A stretch of DNA of 39,586 nt, taken from positions 1 through 39,586 of the forward strand of contig SHYW01000040.1 in the NCBI GenBank assembly GCA_009692615.1, written 5' to 3'. This DNA is from Deltaproteobacteria bacterium (GTDB lineage: Bacteria > Desulfobacterota > Binatia > UBA9968). Made by a program: the position numbers and the translations under genes. The stretch's first letter is position 1, and each line of letters begins with the position of its first letter. Below are positions 28,568 to 36,491 of this stretch, in pieces. The notes beneath the pieces were generated by a model. That model worked only from the letters and a program-made list of their open reading frames with translations, was not told where the DNA came from and ran no database searches.

Positions 28568-31510
28568 TCACTTCGCAGATTTTCCGAGGATGGCACGTTC
28601 CGCGTCTTCGAGTTCTTCCATCCGGCGCAGGTAGCCGTGTTTCTCGATCAGCCGCCGCGCCTCGGCGAGATCCTTCTGCGGCGACTCCCACGGATAATTC
28701 GCTTCGCGAAAAAAGAGTCGCACCCGGTGCAGGTGAATATCGGCCATGTACAGCGGCATCGGTCCACGCTCGGCGATTTCCCAGGTTTCGTCCAGGTCGG
28801 CCTGCGCACTCTCGGAGCCGGCCTGCGGTGAGCTTGTTGAACCCGTCGAACCCGTGCGCGCGGCGGTGAGACTGCGCAGCCAGGCGCGGGTGAGGAGGCC
28901 GAGCACGAGAAGGTGTTGCTGACCGGCGCGGCGGAGGTCGTCCACTGCGTACTGGAGGGACGCGCGGCAAGGGACGAGTGACGAGCCCTGCAGAATCCCG
29001 TCGTAGAGCGCGGCGCACCCCAAGTTGAGGTGGTCCAAGGCCTCGTCATGAGGGCGGAGTTTACCGGTCACCCACTCGAGTGTCTTCGTCGCGCGCTCGG
29101 AGACGGCGCGGCAGGATTCGAATAAGGACGAAGGATGAGGACTGAAGCAGGAATCGAGAGTGATTTGCCACGCGGCGCGCTCGGGGGCGGCGAGGAGCAG
29201 GTCGCAATACCGGAAGCCTCTCAGCGAATACAGCAGCGGGTGGCCGGGCTGGCTCTCGGCCTGCATTTCCTCGGCCTCGCGGAAGCGCGCCTCCGCCTCG
29301 GCCCGGCGGCCCGCCTGGTGCAGCGCGTCGGCATGGGTCGTGCGATTAATCATTCGGTTGTCCGCATCGCCGCTGCGGTCGGCGTAGATCACGGACTGCT
29401 CGGCGTCCCCCACTGCCCCAGCCACCTCGCCCAGCGTCAGCTGCAGCTCGCTCAGGTTGCTGGCGCCCGAAGCGGCGTTCGTCCAATCCTCGCCCCCGGC
29501 AGCCAATTCCATCCCAGCCCGCATCGGATCGAGGGCCTCGGTCAGCCGGCCCAAGGCGCGCAGGGTGAAAGCGGCTTCGTTCAGCAGCCAACCTTGGGCG
29601 CCTTCCGTGAGGGAGGGCGAGAGGCGACTCCACGGTTGCTCGAAGAAGCAGGCGACAGCTCCCAAGTCGGAACCGAACGCGCCTATTTTGTTCGGGCTGT
29701 AGAACTCCGCTCCGCGCACAAGGCGTAGCCTATAAACCTCGCGATAAGCCTCCTGCTGCATCTCCGCCTGGCAGCCGTGGGCCACGGCTTGATAGAGCGG
29801 TTGGAGGCCTTCGAGCATGGGCTGGTCGCCTTCCTTCGTGGTCGCGCAGAGGTGTTCGTAGAGCCGCCGGTGCGCGGCGCGCCACGCATCGGGGTGCTGC
29901 TCGCGTAGTTGCTTGGCAAAGTACTCGCGCAGCAGCGGGTGAGCATCGAGCGAAAGCAACGTGCCGGCGGAGTTGCGATTCACCGTGAGCAGCTTCGCGG
30001 CCTCCAGCCGAGTGAAGGCGATGTTCCGTTGCGCGTCGCTCATCGAGACAAACGGCTCGGTTAGCTCCGGGATCACCGGCGCTTTCAATAACGCAGTGAA
30101 GCAGTCTGCGGAGGCGGGCCGGTCGAACAATCCGAGCAGCCGCAGCACGGCGACGGCGCGTTTCCCTTTCTCACCCTCGCTCTCGAACCAGCGCACATAC
30201 GCATCCATGACGCGGAAGGCGTGACCGCCCTGCTCCGCCTCGTCTGCTTCCTCCAACTTCACAAGGTCGCGCTTACGGATGTCTCCTGCGTGCGCGTCGC
30301 GAAGATAGCTGCCGAGCAGGTTCAACGTGAGCGCGTGGGCTTTGACGTCTTCCACAAGTGTCTCGAACTCTTTCTGCGTTCCCTTCACACCGAGCGACCG
30401 CAGCAGAGCCACGCCGGCTTCTTTTGATAGGCGCGTGAGCTTCACCTCCGACGCAGTAGTCTGCCAAAAGGTTTTCAAGTCCGGGATGGAATACCGAGTA
30501 GTGAGCACGCACAAGCCATGGTTGGTCGCGGCCAACCCTTTGAGCAGCGCGGCGAGCCCGGAGTCCTTGAGTTCACCCGGCGTCGGCGAAGTGGGCGCGT
30601 ATTGCAGCGGCTCCAGTCCATCGAGGACGAGCAGCGCCCGCCGCTCGCCGACGAGTTGAGCCAGCCGTCGGCCTTTGTCGAACGCGCTCTGCGCGCTGTC
30701 CGCCATCGCCGCGTCGCCAAAAAAGTTGAGCGCTTCTTTGAGAAACAAGTCAGACGAAGCCGCCATCTGCTCGCGCGTCCCCTGACTGTAGAACGACCAC
30801 GCGAAGGCGGCGTCACAATCCGACCAGTCCCGATGGGCCAGCTCCGCTGCCCACTTTGCCACCAGCGAGGTCTTCCCCTCGCCGCCGAGACCGACAATGG
30901 TGAGAACGTGCGGACGTTTCGTCTCGCCGCTCACCGCCATGTTCCACGCATCGGCAAGAAGCTTCGTTTCAGCTCCGCGTCCGATGAGTTCCGCCGGCGC
31001 GTACTTGATGATGCGGGAGATGTCGGTAGCTGGTGATTGGTTCTTCACCGGCAGGGTGATGCCTTGGTTGAGCTGAAGACGTTTCGCGATTTTCTCCGCC
31101 ACTGTTTGCGCTGTGAGCAGGATGATGTCGATGTAGCCGTCGCCGCTAAGAATGCCAAGGTCGGACAAATCACCTGGGTTTCCAAAGCTGAGAAGCATGA
31201 TGCGTTTGGCGTCCACTGTGGCGATCAACTGGCTGATGTGCCGCCATTCAAGCCGGCACCACAGTTTGGCAGCATACTCCGGGCACAGGAAGAGGACGAT
31301 CAGTTCCGAGTCCTTCCGATAGAGAGCCGGAAGATAGGTGTTCAAGTCCAGCCGGGCAAATTCTTCATCGTGATATTTATCGTAGAGCAACCGCTCCTTG
31401 CCGAAGGCGTTGGTGAGATGGCCGGCCACTTGTTCGACAAAGTCGCGATGCTCGCCCGGAAACGAAAGCGCGATGTCGAAGCGTCTGGGATTAGAAGAAT
31501 CAGCGGCCAT
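28568..31510 (-). CDS. TIR-STAND ATPase-TPR protein (prokaryotic NLR-like, probable anti-phage defence)
   Basis: 980 residues from ATG 31510 (TTG 31528 also possible). Domain order: TIR (about 8-145) starting FDIALSFPGEHRDF, with candidate catalytic Glu88 in LWCRLEWRH, the NADase position; linker; STAND/NB-ARC-type ATPase (about 175-480) with Walker A GLGGEGKTS (207-215), Walker B LLVLDGLEP (from 293) and the TTRYSIPDL sensor strand; winged-helix-like region with DAHPLLREYFAKQL; then TPR-like helical repeats (about 590-970) with A/L/E-rich pairs such as LRALGRLTEALDPM and DALHQAGRRAEAEARF. Proteins of this plan sense invaders through the repeats, oligomerise and degrade NAD+. It stands alone. 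A repeat-derived segment (STGSTSSPQAG) lies near the C-terminus. The ligand or trigger is unknown. Confidence 0.88.
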   Translation of the reverse strand: MAADSSNPRRFDIALSFPGEHRDFVEQVAGHLTNAFGKERLLYDKYHDEEFARLDLNTYLPALYRKDSELIVLFLCPEYAAKLWCRLEWRHISQLIATVDAKRIMLLSFGNPGDLSDLGILSGDGYIDIILLTAQTVAEKIAKRLQLNQGITLPVKNQSPATDISRIIKYAPAELIGRGAETKLLADAWNMAVSGETKRPHVLTIVGLGGEGKTSLVAKWAAELAHRDWSDCDAAFAWSFYSQGTREQMAASSDLFLKEALNFFGDAAMADSAQSAFDKGRRLAQLVGERRALLVLDGLEPLQYAPTSPTPGELKDSGLAALLKGLAATNHGLCVLTTRYSIPDLKTFWQTTASEVKLTRLSKEAGVALLRSLGVKGTQKEFETLVEDVKAHALTLNLLGSYLRDAHAGDIRKRDLVKLEEADEAEQGGHAFRVMDAYVRWFESEGEKGKRAVAVLRLLGLFDRPASADCFTALLKAPVIPELTEPFVSMSDAQRNIAFTRLEAAKLLTVNRNSAGTLLSLDAHPLLREYFAKQLREQHPDAWRAAHRRLYEHLCATTKEGDQPMLEGLQPLYQAVAHGCQAEMQQEAYREVYRLRLVRGAEFYSPNKIGAFGSDLGAVACFFEQPWSRLSPSLTEGAQGWLLNEAAFTLRALGRLTEALDPMRAGMELAAGGEDWTNAASGASNLSELQLTLGEVAGAVGDAEQSVIYADRSGDADNRMINRTTHADALHQAGRRAEAEARFREAEEMQAESQPGHPLLYSLRGFRYCDLLLAAPERAAWQITLDSCFSPHPSSLFESCRAVSERATKTLEWVTGKLRPHDEALDHLNLGCAALYDGILQGSSLVPCRASLQYAVDDLRRAGQQHLLVLGLLTRAWLRSLTAARTGSTGSTSSPQAGSESAQADLDETWEIAERGPMPLYMADIHLHRVRLFFREANYPWESPQKDLAEARRLIEKHGYLRRMEELEDAERAILGKSAK
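28821..28853. repeat. Mini-repeat (CCTGCGGTGAGCTTGTTGAA) inside TIR-STAND gene
   Basis: GCCTGCGGTGAGCTTGTTGA plus ACCCGTCGAACCC, read in frame on the minus strand as GSTGSTSSPQAG. The CCTG..GAGC..GT.GAA pattern matches the short element inserted in hairpins at 28399, 19405 and 27601, here in coding sequence. Confidence 0.55.
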
Positions 31511-31598
31511 GGTATTCGTCAGAATCAAACAAATCTGTCAGGCTTTGCTTCTTTGATAATGCCAACTGCCCGCGCCAAAGAATCAAACGCGTCCGCTA

Positions 31599-32584
31599 TT
31601 ACCGCAGCTTATACTTCCGCTCGATCTCCTCGACATAGCCGCTCTTCACCACCTTGGTGAGAATCCGTTGATCGAGCAGCTCCTCGACATTGAAGTTGCG
31701 AATCTTCGGATCGCGCAGCGCAATAATGTCCTGGGCGGTTTTCAATCCTCGCGGCGTGACAAACGTGTAGGACGTCAGGTCGTCGAGGAGAAATTTGTAA
31801 CCCAACTCCGCGAGCTGGCGGTCGACCTTGATATACTTTTGCAGCAGGGCGACGCCGCGCTCTTTGTTGGCGCGCATGAAGGCGCTCGACTCGATCATCG
31901 CCTTGATAAAGTTCTCGATGGTCTGGGGATTTTTTAATACGAAGGACTCGGCGCACATGATGGGCTCGACGGCAGCGCGATCTTGCTCAAATCGAATAAC
32001 GACTTCACCCCCAGCGTTTGCAACCGCGCCGCTTGCAACTTATCCAACGCGGCGCCGTCGATAATGCCGGTGGCCAGGGATTGGGCGATCACGGTGCTGT
32101 CGCCGATGGCTTGGATGCTGATGTTGTCCCTTTGCGGATCGAGACCCATTTCGCGCAGCGACACCATGGTCAGGCTCCACAGCAGACCGCTGAAGTCCTG
32201 TACGCCAATCTTCTTGCCGCGCAAATCGCTCGGTTTCGTAATCGGTGGACCGACCAGAAAATCGTAGGACGCCCGCTCGGCGAAAACCGATAAGATGATT
32301 TTGAGCTTGGCTCCCTGGGCGGCGGCGGTCAGCATACTCGACGCACTGCCGCGGACGAACTGCACTTCGTTGGAGACCAGCGCCGTGACTTGGATCGGCG
32401 CGCTGCGCACGGCGACCAGATCGGCCTCCAAGCCATGCCGAGCGAAGATACCTTCATCTCTCGCAAGCCACACCGGCAACCCCGAGGCGGACACGCCGGA
32501 ATAGGCGATGCGAATCGTCTCCGCCCGCACCGGCGCGGCCGACAACAACAGAACAACGATCAACAAAAATCTTTTAGCGACCAT
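31599..32584 (-). pseudogene. NitT/TauT-type substrate-binding protein gene, broken by one frameshift
   Basis: Frame one (32584 down to about 31990) gives a signal peptide (ending VRA-E) and a typical NMT1/THI5-type N-lobe: IRIAYSGVSASGLPVWLARD, SDLRGKKIGVQDFSGLLWS, ATGIIDGAALDKLQA. It then runs into unrelated residues and stops at 31934. The C-lobe continues in the frame of 31958-31599 (SFVLKNPQTIENFIKAMIES, GLKTAQDIIALRD, LDQRILTKVVKSGY). The frames join near 31965-31990, around LFDLSK, consistent with loss of one base; no slippery heptamer is seen. Joined, it would be about 328 residues, the normal length. Either a recent pseudogene or a sequencing error. It diverges from the M20 hydrolase. 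Confidence 0.8.
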
Positions 32585-32754
32585 GGCGACGGTCCTCCCG
32601 CACAGGTTGAGAGCGTAGATATTGCAAACCAGCCGTTGCTATTGGGCCGCTTCTAACATGGGGGAGTCCGGCTGACAATGACAATCGCACGGCAAAGCCA
32701 AAAGCGTGTGAATTCCATTCTCAGCCAGGCCCGAACCTGTTAAACTGCTTGGCA

Positions 32755-34047
32755 ATGAAGCGCCTGCCAACCACGGTGACAAACCATTCGTCAACCCTGC
32801 CCTCCATCAACCAGCGCCGCCTGATGCGCGACTTGAACGCCATCGGCCGTATCGGCATCGGCAATCGCGGCGGCGTAACACGTTTAGTGTTTTCGATCAA
32901 AGAACTGCGCAGCCGCCAGGTACTGATTCATTTAATGCGCCAGGCCGGGCTAACAATTCACATCGACGCCATCGGCAACATCTTTGGCCGCCTCGAAGGC
33001 AGCGATGCCAAAGCGCCCGCCGTGCTCGCCGGCTCCCATCTCGACACGGTGATTCACGGCGGCAAGTACGACGGGCCGGTCGGTGTGATCGGCGCATTGG
33101 AAGCGATTCGCACTATCAGCGAAAACAAAATTACCATTCGCTCGCCGCTGGAAGTGGTCTGTTTTGTCGGCGAAGAGTCGAGCCGCTTTGGCTTCTCGAC
33201 GCTCGGCAGCAGTTTGGTCGCCGGCGAAGTGAGTGCGAAAGATCTCGCCAACGCCGTCGATGCTCAAGGGACGAAACTCGCCGACGTGCTCGCCAGTCTC
33301 GGCATCGCCGCCAAACAATTGCGCCGGCTGACGCGCGATCCGAAAACTCTCAAGGCCTATTTCGAACTGCACATCGAGCAAGGTCCGATACTCGAAGCCA
33401 TCGGCAAGCGCATCGGTCTGGTCACCTCAATCGCCGCGCCGAGCCGGTTTAGAATTACATTCACCGGCCAAGCCGATCACTCGGGCACGACGCCGATGGA
33501 GATGCGCAAGGACGCATTGGTCGCCGCCGCGCTGCTGATCGAATTCATTGAAAAAACCTGCCGCAACTTTTCTTCGATGGCCAAAGGGCGCGTGGTCGGC
33601 ACCGTCGGCGCGCTAAAAATCGAACCGGGCGTGATCAACGCCGTGCCGGGCAAGGCCGAATTGTTGGTCGACATCCGCAGCATCACGGCGCAATCGAAAG
33701 CGCGCGTCGCAAGGACGGTTAAGCAGGAAGCGCAAAGGATCGCGCGTGACCGCAATATCGGCGTCCAAGTTCTGACCATCCGCGAGGAAGATCCCGTGCC
33801 CCTCGACAAACGCTTACTGCGCGTGACCAAAGAAATTTGCGGCCAGAAAAAACTCGTCTACGAGATCATGCCGTCGGGCGCCGGCCACGACGCCATGCAG
33901 ATGGCCAAGATCACGCCGGCAGCGATGATTTTCATCCCCAGCCAACGCGGCATCAGCCACAACCCGCTGGAATGGACCGATCCGGATGACATCGGTTTGG
34001 GAACGCAACTGTTGATGGAAAGCATGATACGAGTGGCAAATGAATAG
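32755..34047 (+). CDS. M20-family amidohydrolase (N-carbamoyl-amino-acid hydrolase / allantoate amidohydrolase type)
   Basis: 430 residues, di-zinc enzyme that hydrolyses N-carbamoyl amino acids, ureidoglycine-type compounds or allantoate. Metal ligands are visible: His95 (AGSHLDTV), Asp106 (GKYDGPVG), Glu140-Glu141 (VGEESSRFG), the His of YFELHIEQGP and the C-terminal His in QRGISHNPLEW. The dimerisation lid with 'TGQADHSGTTPM' is complete. ATG 32755 is used; TTG 32749 is possible. The gene diverges from a broken SBP gene, which might once have brought in its substrate. It is not accompanied by a hydantoinase, so the substrate class is undecided. Confidence 0.87.
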   Translation: MKRLPTTVTNHSSTLPSINQRRLMRDLNAIGRIGIGNRGGVTRLVFSIKELRSRQVLIHLMRQAGLTIHIDAIGNIFGRLEGSDAKAPAVLAGSHLDTVIHGGKYDGPVGVIGALEAIRTISENKITIRSPLEVVCFVGEESSRFGFSTLGSSLVAGEVSAKDLANAVDAQGTKLADVLASLGIAAKQLRRLTRDPKTLKAYFELHIEQGPILEAIGKRIGLVTSIAAPSRFRITFTGQADHSGTTPMEMRKDALVAAALLIEFIEKTCRNFSSMAKGRVVGTVGALKIEPGVINAVPGKAELLVDIRSITAQSKARVARTVKQEAQRIARDRNIGVQVLTIREEDPVPLDKRLLRVTKEICGQKKLVYEIMPSGAGHDAMQMAKITPAAMIFIPSQRGISHNPLEWTDPDDIGLGTQLLMESMIRVANE

Positions 34048-34073
34048 CATTGACGAAAAGGGAATTCGGATAT

Positions 34074-34157
34074 CTCTCGCAAAGGCGCAAAGACGCTAAG
34101 TTCGGAGTTCAGGAACTGAAACTCCTAACCTTCGCGGCTTTGCACCTTTGCGGGAGA
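34074..34157. repeat. TTTGCGCC-type intergenic hairpin, intact
   Basis: CTCTCGCAAAGGCGCAAAGA CGCTAAGTTCGGA pairs with CCTTCGCGGCTTTGCACCTT TGCGGGAG, around GTTCAGGAACTGAAACTCC. It is the reference for the interrupted copy at 28391. Located between the M20 gene and pyrR. Confidence 0.8.
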
Positions 34158-34192
34158 ATATTCTTAACCATCCTCCCAGCATCGGAGCAAAC

Positions 34193-34741
34193 ATGGCAAA
34201 AGCAATTGGCAAAGCGAAAAAGAAGCGCATTCTCAGCGCCTCCCAAGTCAAGGCGATCTTCGAGCGCTTCGCCCGCGAGATGGCGAAACAATACGGCAGT
34301 CTCGATCAAGTGGTCTTCATCGGTATCCGCACGCGTGGCCCCTACGTCGCTAAAAGGCTCGCCGATATCGTCAAGAAACGTCACAAAAAAGACATCCCAA
34401 TCGGCGAGATGGACATCACGCTTTACCGCGACGATCTCAACGCACTGCTCCCCGGCGGCACCATCGATCACACCCGCATCCCCTTCGACATCGCCAACAA
34501 GATCGTCGTGCTGTTCGACGACGTTTTGCACACCGGCCGCACCGTGCGCGCCGCCGTCGATCATCTCATCGATCTCGGCCGGCCGCGCATGATCCATCTC
34601 GCGGTCATGATCGACCGCGGCGGCCGCGAACTGCCCATCGCGGCCAACTACGTCGGCAAGAAAATTAACATGAAAGCCGCCGGCAACGTCGAAGTCCGGC
34701 TCAAAGAAGTCGACAAGGCCGACGAAGTGCTAGTAGAGTAA
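34193..34741 (+). CDS. pyrR: PyrR bifunctional pyr regulator / uracil phosphoribosyltransferase
   Basis: 182 residues. The PRPP-binding loop reads VVLFDDVLHTGRTVRAA (about 104-120), the 'FIGIRTRGPYVAKRLA' segment (about 43-58) and 'RDDLNALLPGG' are characteristic of PyrR. In the family the protein binds pyr mRNA leaders to favour termination when UMP is high and has side uracil phosphoribosyltransferase activity. ATG 34193 has GGAGC upstream; the longer in-frame start at 34148 lies next to the repeat hairpin and is rejected. A slight N-terminal Lys-rich extension (AIGKAKKKR) is unusual. No pyrB/pyrC follows; pyrE is at 26613. No PyrR-binding leader was recognised. Confidence 0.88.
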   Translation: MAKAIGKAKKKRILSASQVKAIFERFAREMAKQYGSLDQVVFIGIRTRGPYVAKRLADIVKKRHKKDIPIGEMDITLYRDDLNALLPGGTIDHTRIPFDIANKIVVLFDDVLHTGRTVRAAVDHLIDLGRPRMIHLAVMIDRGGRELPIAANYVGKKINMKAAGNVEVRLKEVDKADEVLVE

Positions 34742-34751
34742 GGAATATCCA

Positions 34752-35004
34752 ACTCACCACGGAGAACACGAAATAAATTGTCGGTGCGAAAAATCTTTCG
34801 CCCCCATCCGCGAACCGCATCGCGCGAAGCGAACACGTCCAACGATGTGGAGATTTCATCTCCCGTTTGCTGAGTAGCGCGCAGCGCGTAGCGAGAACCC
34901 CCTCGATACGCCACTTTCAGTGGCTACTCGGGGAATCGGAGTTTCCGCACACGAGCCTAACCCGGAACGAAACCTTGGTGTCTTTCCTGCCTCCGTGGTG
35001 AATT
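34752..35004. repeat. CCACGGAG-type hairpin split by a ~200-base insertion of other repeats (copy 7)
   Basis: Left arm ACTCACCACGGAGAACACGA (34752-34771) and right arm CCTTGGTGTCTTTCCTGCCT CCGTGGTGAATT (34973-35004) flank inserted sequence. The insert holds CTGAGTAGCGCGCAGCGCGT AGCGAGA and CCCCTCGATACGCCACTTTC AGTGGCTACTCGGGG (34899-34933), a familiar bacterial intergenic repeat type. The 34742-35128 stretch contains no gene. Confidence 0.7.
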
Positions 35005-35046
35005 CCAGATTTCATCCAATCTACAAGACACCGAACCCACGACGAC

Positions 35047-35060
35047 ATTTAACGTTAAAT
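35047..35060. promoter_or_regulatory. 14-bp perfect palindrome ATTTAACGTTAAAT (operator candidate)
   Basis: Lies just before TTGACA (35064-35069) and the terminator hairpin, upstream of the second ABC importer operon. Typical size and symmetry for a repressor or activator site. Regulator unknown. Confidence 0.4.
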
Positions 35061-35076
35061 CTCTTGACAGAACATT

Positions 35077-35111
35077 GCCCTCGTGGTGACTTACGCCACG
35101 AGGGCTTTTTT
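35077..35111 (+). terminator. Strong intrinsic terminator directly upstream of ABC operon 2
   Basis: Perfect 10-base stem GCCCTCGTGG / CCACGAGGGC (35077-35086, 35096-35105), 9-base loop, then six T (35106-35111). The first gene's ribosome site (GGAGG, 35116-35120) starts five bases later, and no gene ends upstream within 330 bases. This fits a leader attenuator or the end of a small RNA. Confidence 0.8.
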
Positions 35112-35128
35112 GTGCGGAGGATATTCAT

Positions 35129-36445
35129 GTGAGAAATAAATTATTTTTGACCGTCGGCGCGGTTCTAGCATTGCTCGCCGGCGACGCGGGCGCCAGAGAC
35201 GTCGTCATCGTCACCTCGTTTCCCAAAGAACTTTTCGAAACCTACAAGAAAACCTTCGAGGCGAAAAATCCCGGTATCAACGTCGTCATCAACAGCAAAC
35301 CGACTCCCGCCGGGGTTACTTATCTGCGCGAGACCAAGGCCAAACCGGAAGCCGATATTTTTTGGGTCAGCGCACCGGATGCGTTTCAGACCCTCGATAC
35401 CGATGGCCTCCTGGAAAAATACGCGCCGCCCAAAGAGATCATGGCGAAGATTCCCGCCAAGATCGGCAACTTTCCGATCCACGATCCCGACGGTAAATAT
35501 TTCGGCTTCGCCGTCAGCGGTTACGGCTTGATGTGGAATAAGAACTATTTGAAAGCGCACAAGCTGCCGGCGCCCAAAGAGTGGACCGATTTGACCCAGG
35601 CGCGATATTACAATCACCTGATCATCAGCGCGCCATCGCGCAGCGGCACGACCCATCTGACCGTCGAAACCATTCTGCAAGCCTACGGCTGGGACAAAGG
35701 CTGGGCGCTGCTGCTCAACGCCGGCGGCAATATGGGGAGCATCACCGAGCGCAGCTTCGGCGTGCCGGAAGCGGTGATCAGCGGCCAATACGGCATCGGT
35801 GTAGTGATCGATTTCTTCGGCCTCTCCGCCATCGCTAGCGGTCAGCCGGTGGAGTTCGCCTACCCGGCGTTGACCTCCGTCGTGCCCGCCAGCGTCGGCA
35901 TCGTCAAAGGCGGACCCAATCCGCAAGAAGCGCGCGCCTTCGTCAATTATCTGCTCAGCGAAGCCGGCCAGATGGTGTTGTTCAATCCAGAGATCGCCCG
36001 CCTGCCGGTGATCCCCGAGCTCTACGCCAAGGCGCCGAAAGATTATCCTAATCCGTTCAAGAAAAAACTCGGCGGCGTCGAGTTCAACGACGAACTATCC
36101 TCAGGCCGGCGCGATGTCGTCAACGCAATCTACGATCACGTCATCACTTTTCGCCACAATGAACTGCGCGACGCTTGGAAAAGTATTTACAAGGCCGAAG
36201 AAGCGCTGGCGAAAGCCAAGTCGGCGAATGCGAGCCAAGCGAAATCGCTGATCGCCGACGCGCGCAAGTTAGCGGCGCAGGTGCCGATCAACGACAAGCG
36301 CGCCAGTGACAAAGAAATCACCGGCGCGTTCAAATCGAAGTCGGGCTTGAAAGCGCAGCTCGAAACCGAGTGGGAAGTATTCGCCAAAAACAATTACGCC
36401 AAGGCCAAAGAACTCGCCGACAGAGCCGGCGCCATGGCAAAGTAA
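35129..36445 (+). CDS. ABC transporter periplasmic substrate-binding protein (importer operon 2)
   Basis: 438 residues from GTG 35129, with GGAGG eight bases upstream (the overlapping ATG at 35127 meets a stop at once). Signal peptide to about 22 (DAGA-R), then 'DVVIVTSFPKELFETYKK' and 'ADIFWVSAPDAFQTLDTDGL'. The closest pattern I recall is the PgtC/phosphoglycerate-type and iron(III)-type family-1 binding proteins. From about 335 there is an extra, Lys/Ala-rich helical C-terminal extension (KAEEALAKAKSANASQAKS) of some 100 residues not found in the other SBPs here. It is followed 46 bases later by the permease gene. Ligand unknown; an organic phosphate or carboxylate is possible. Confidence 0.87.
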   Translation: MRNKLFLTVGAVLALLAGDAGARDVVIVTSFPKELFETYKKTFEAKNPGINVVINSKPTPAGVTYLRETKAKPEADIFWVSAPDAFQTLDTDGLLEKYAPPKEIMAKIPAKIGNFPIHDPDGKYFGFAVSGYGLMWNKNYLKAHKLPAPKEWTDLTQARYYNHLIISAPSRSGTTHLTVETILQAYGWDKGWALLLNAGGNMGSITERSFGVPEAVISGQYGIGVVIDFFGLSAIASGQPVEFAYPALTSVVPASVGIVKGGPNPQEARAFVNYLLSEAGQMVLFNPEIARLPVIPELYAKAPKDYPNPFKKKLGGVEFNDELSSGRRDVVNAIYDHVITFRHNELRDAWKSIYKAEEALAKAKSANASQAKSLIADARKLAAQVPINDKRASDKEITGAFKSKSGLKAQLETEWEVFAKNNYAKAKELADRAGAMAK

Positions 36446-36491
36446 GTTGAATCCAAATCTCACCGCACCCGTAATTTAATTTAACCTCGCC

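Noticed and set aside
28378-28596. 72-codon minus-strand ORF containing FDVAQDRLC
   Set aside because: Repeat translation overlapping the hairpin at 28391 and the end of the TIR-STAND gene.
34648-34914. 88-codon minus-strand ORF with YRGGSRYALRATQQ
   Set aside because: Covers the repeat insertion at 34780-34930 and antisense pyrR; not a gene.
35064-35092. Promoter TTGACA-N17-TGACTT at 35064
   Set aside because: The -10 region would lie inside the terminator stem and its match is poor, so it is not listed as a promoter.
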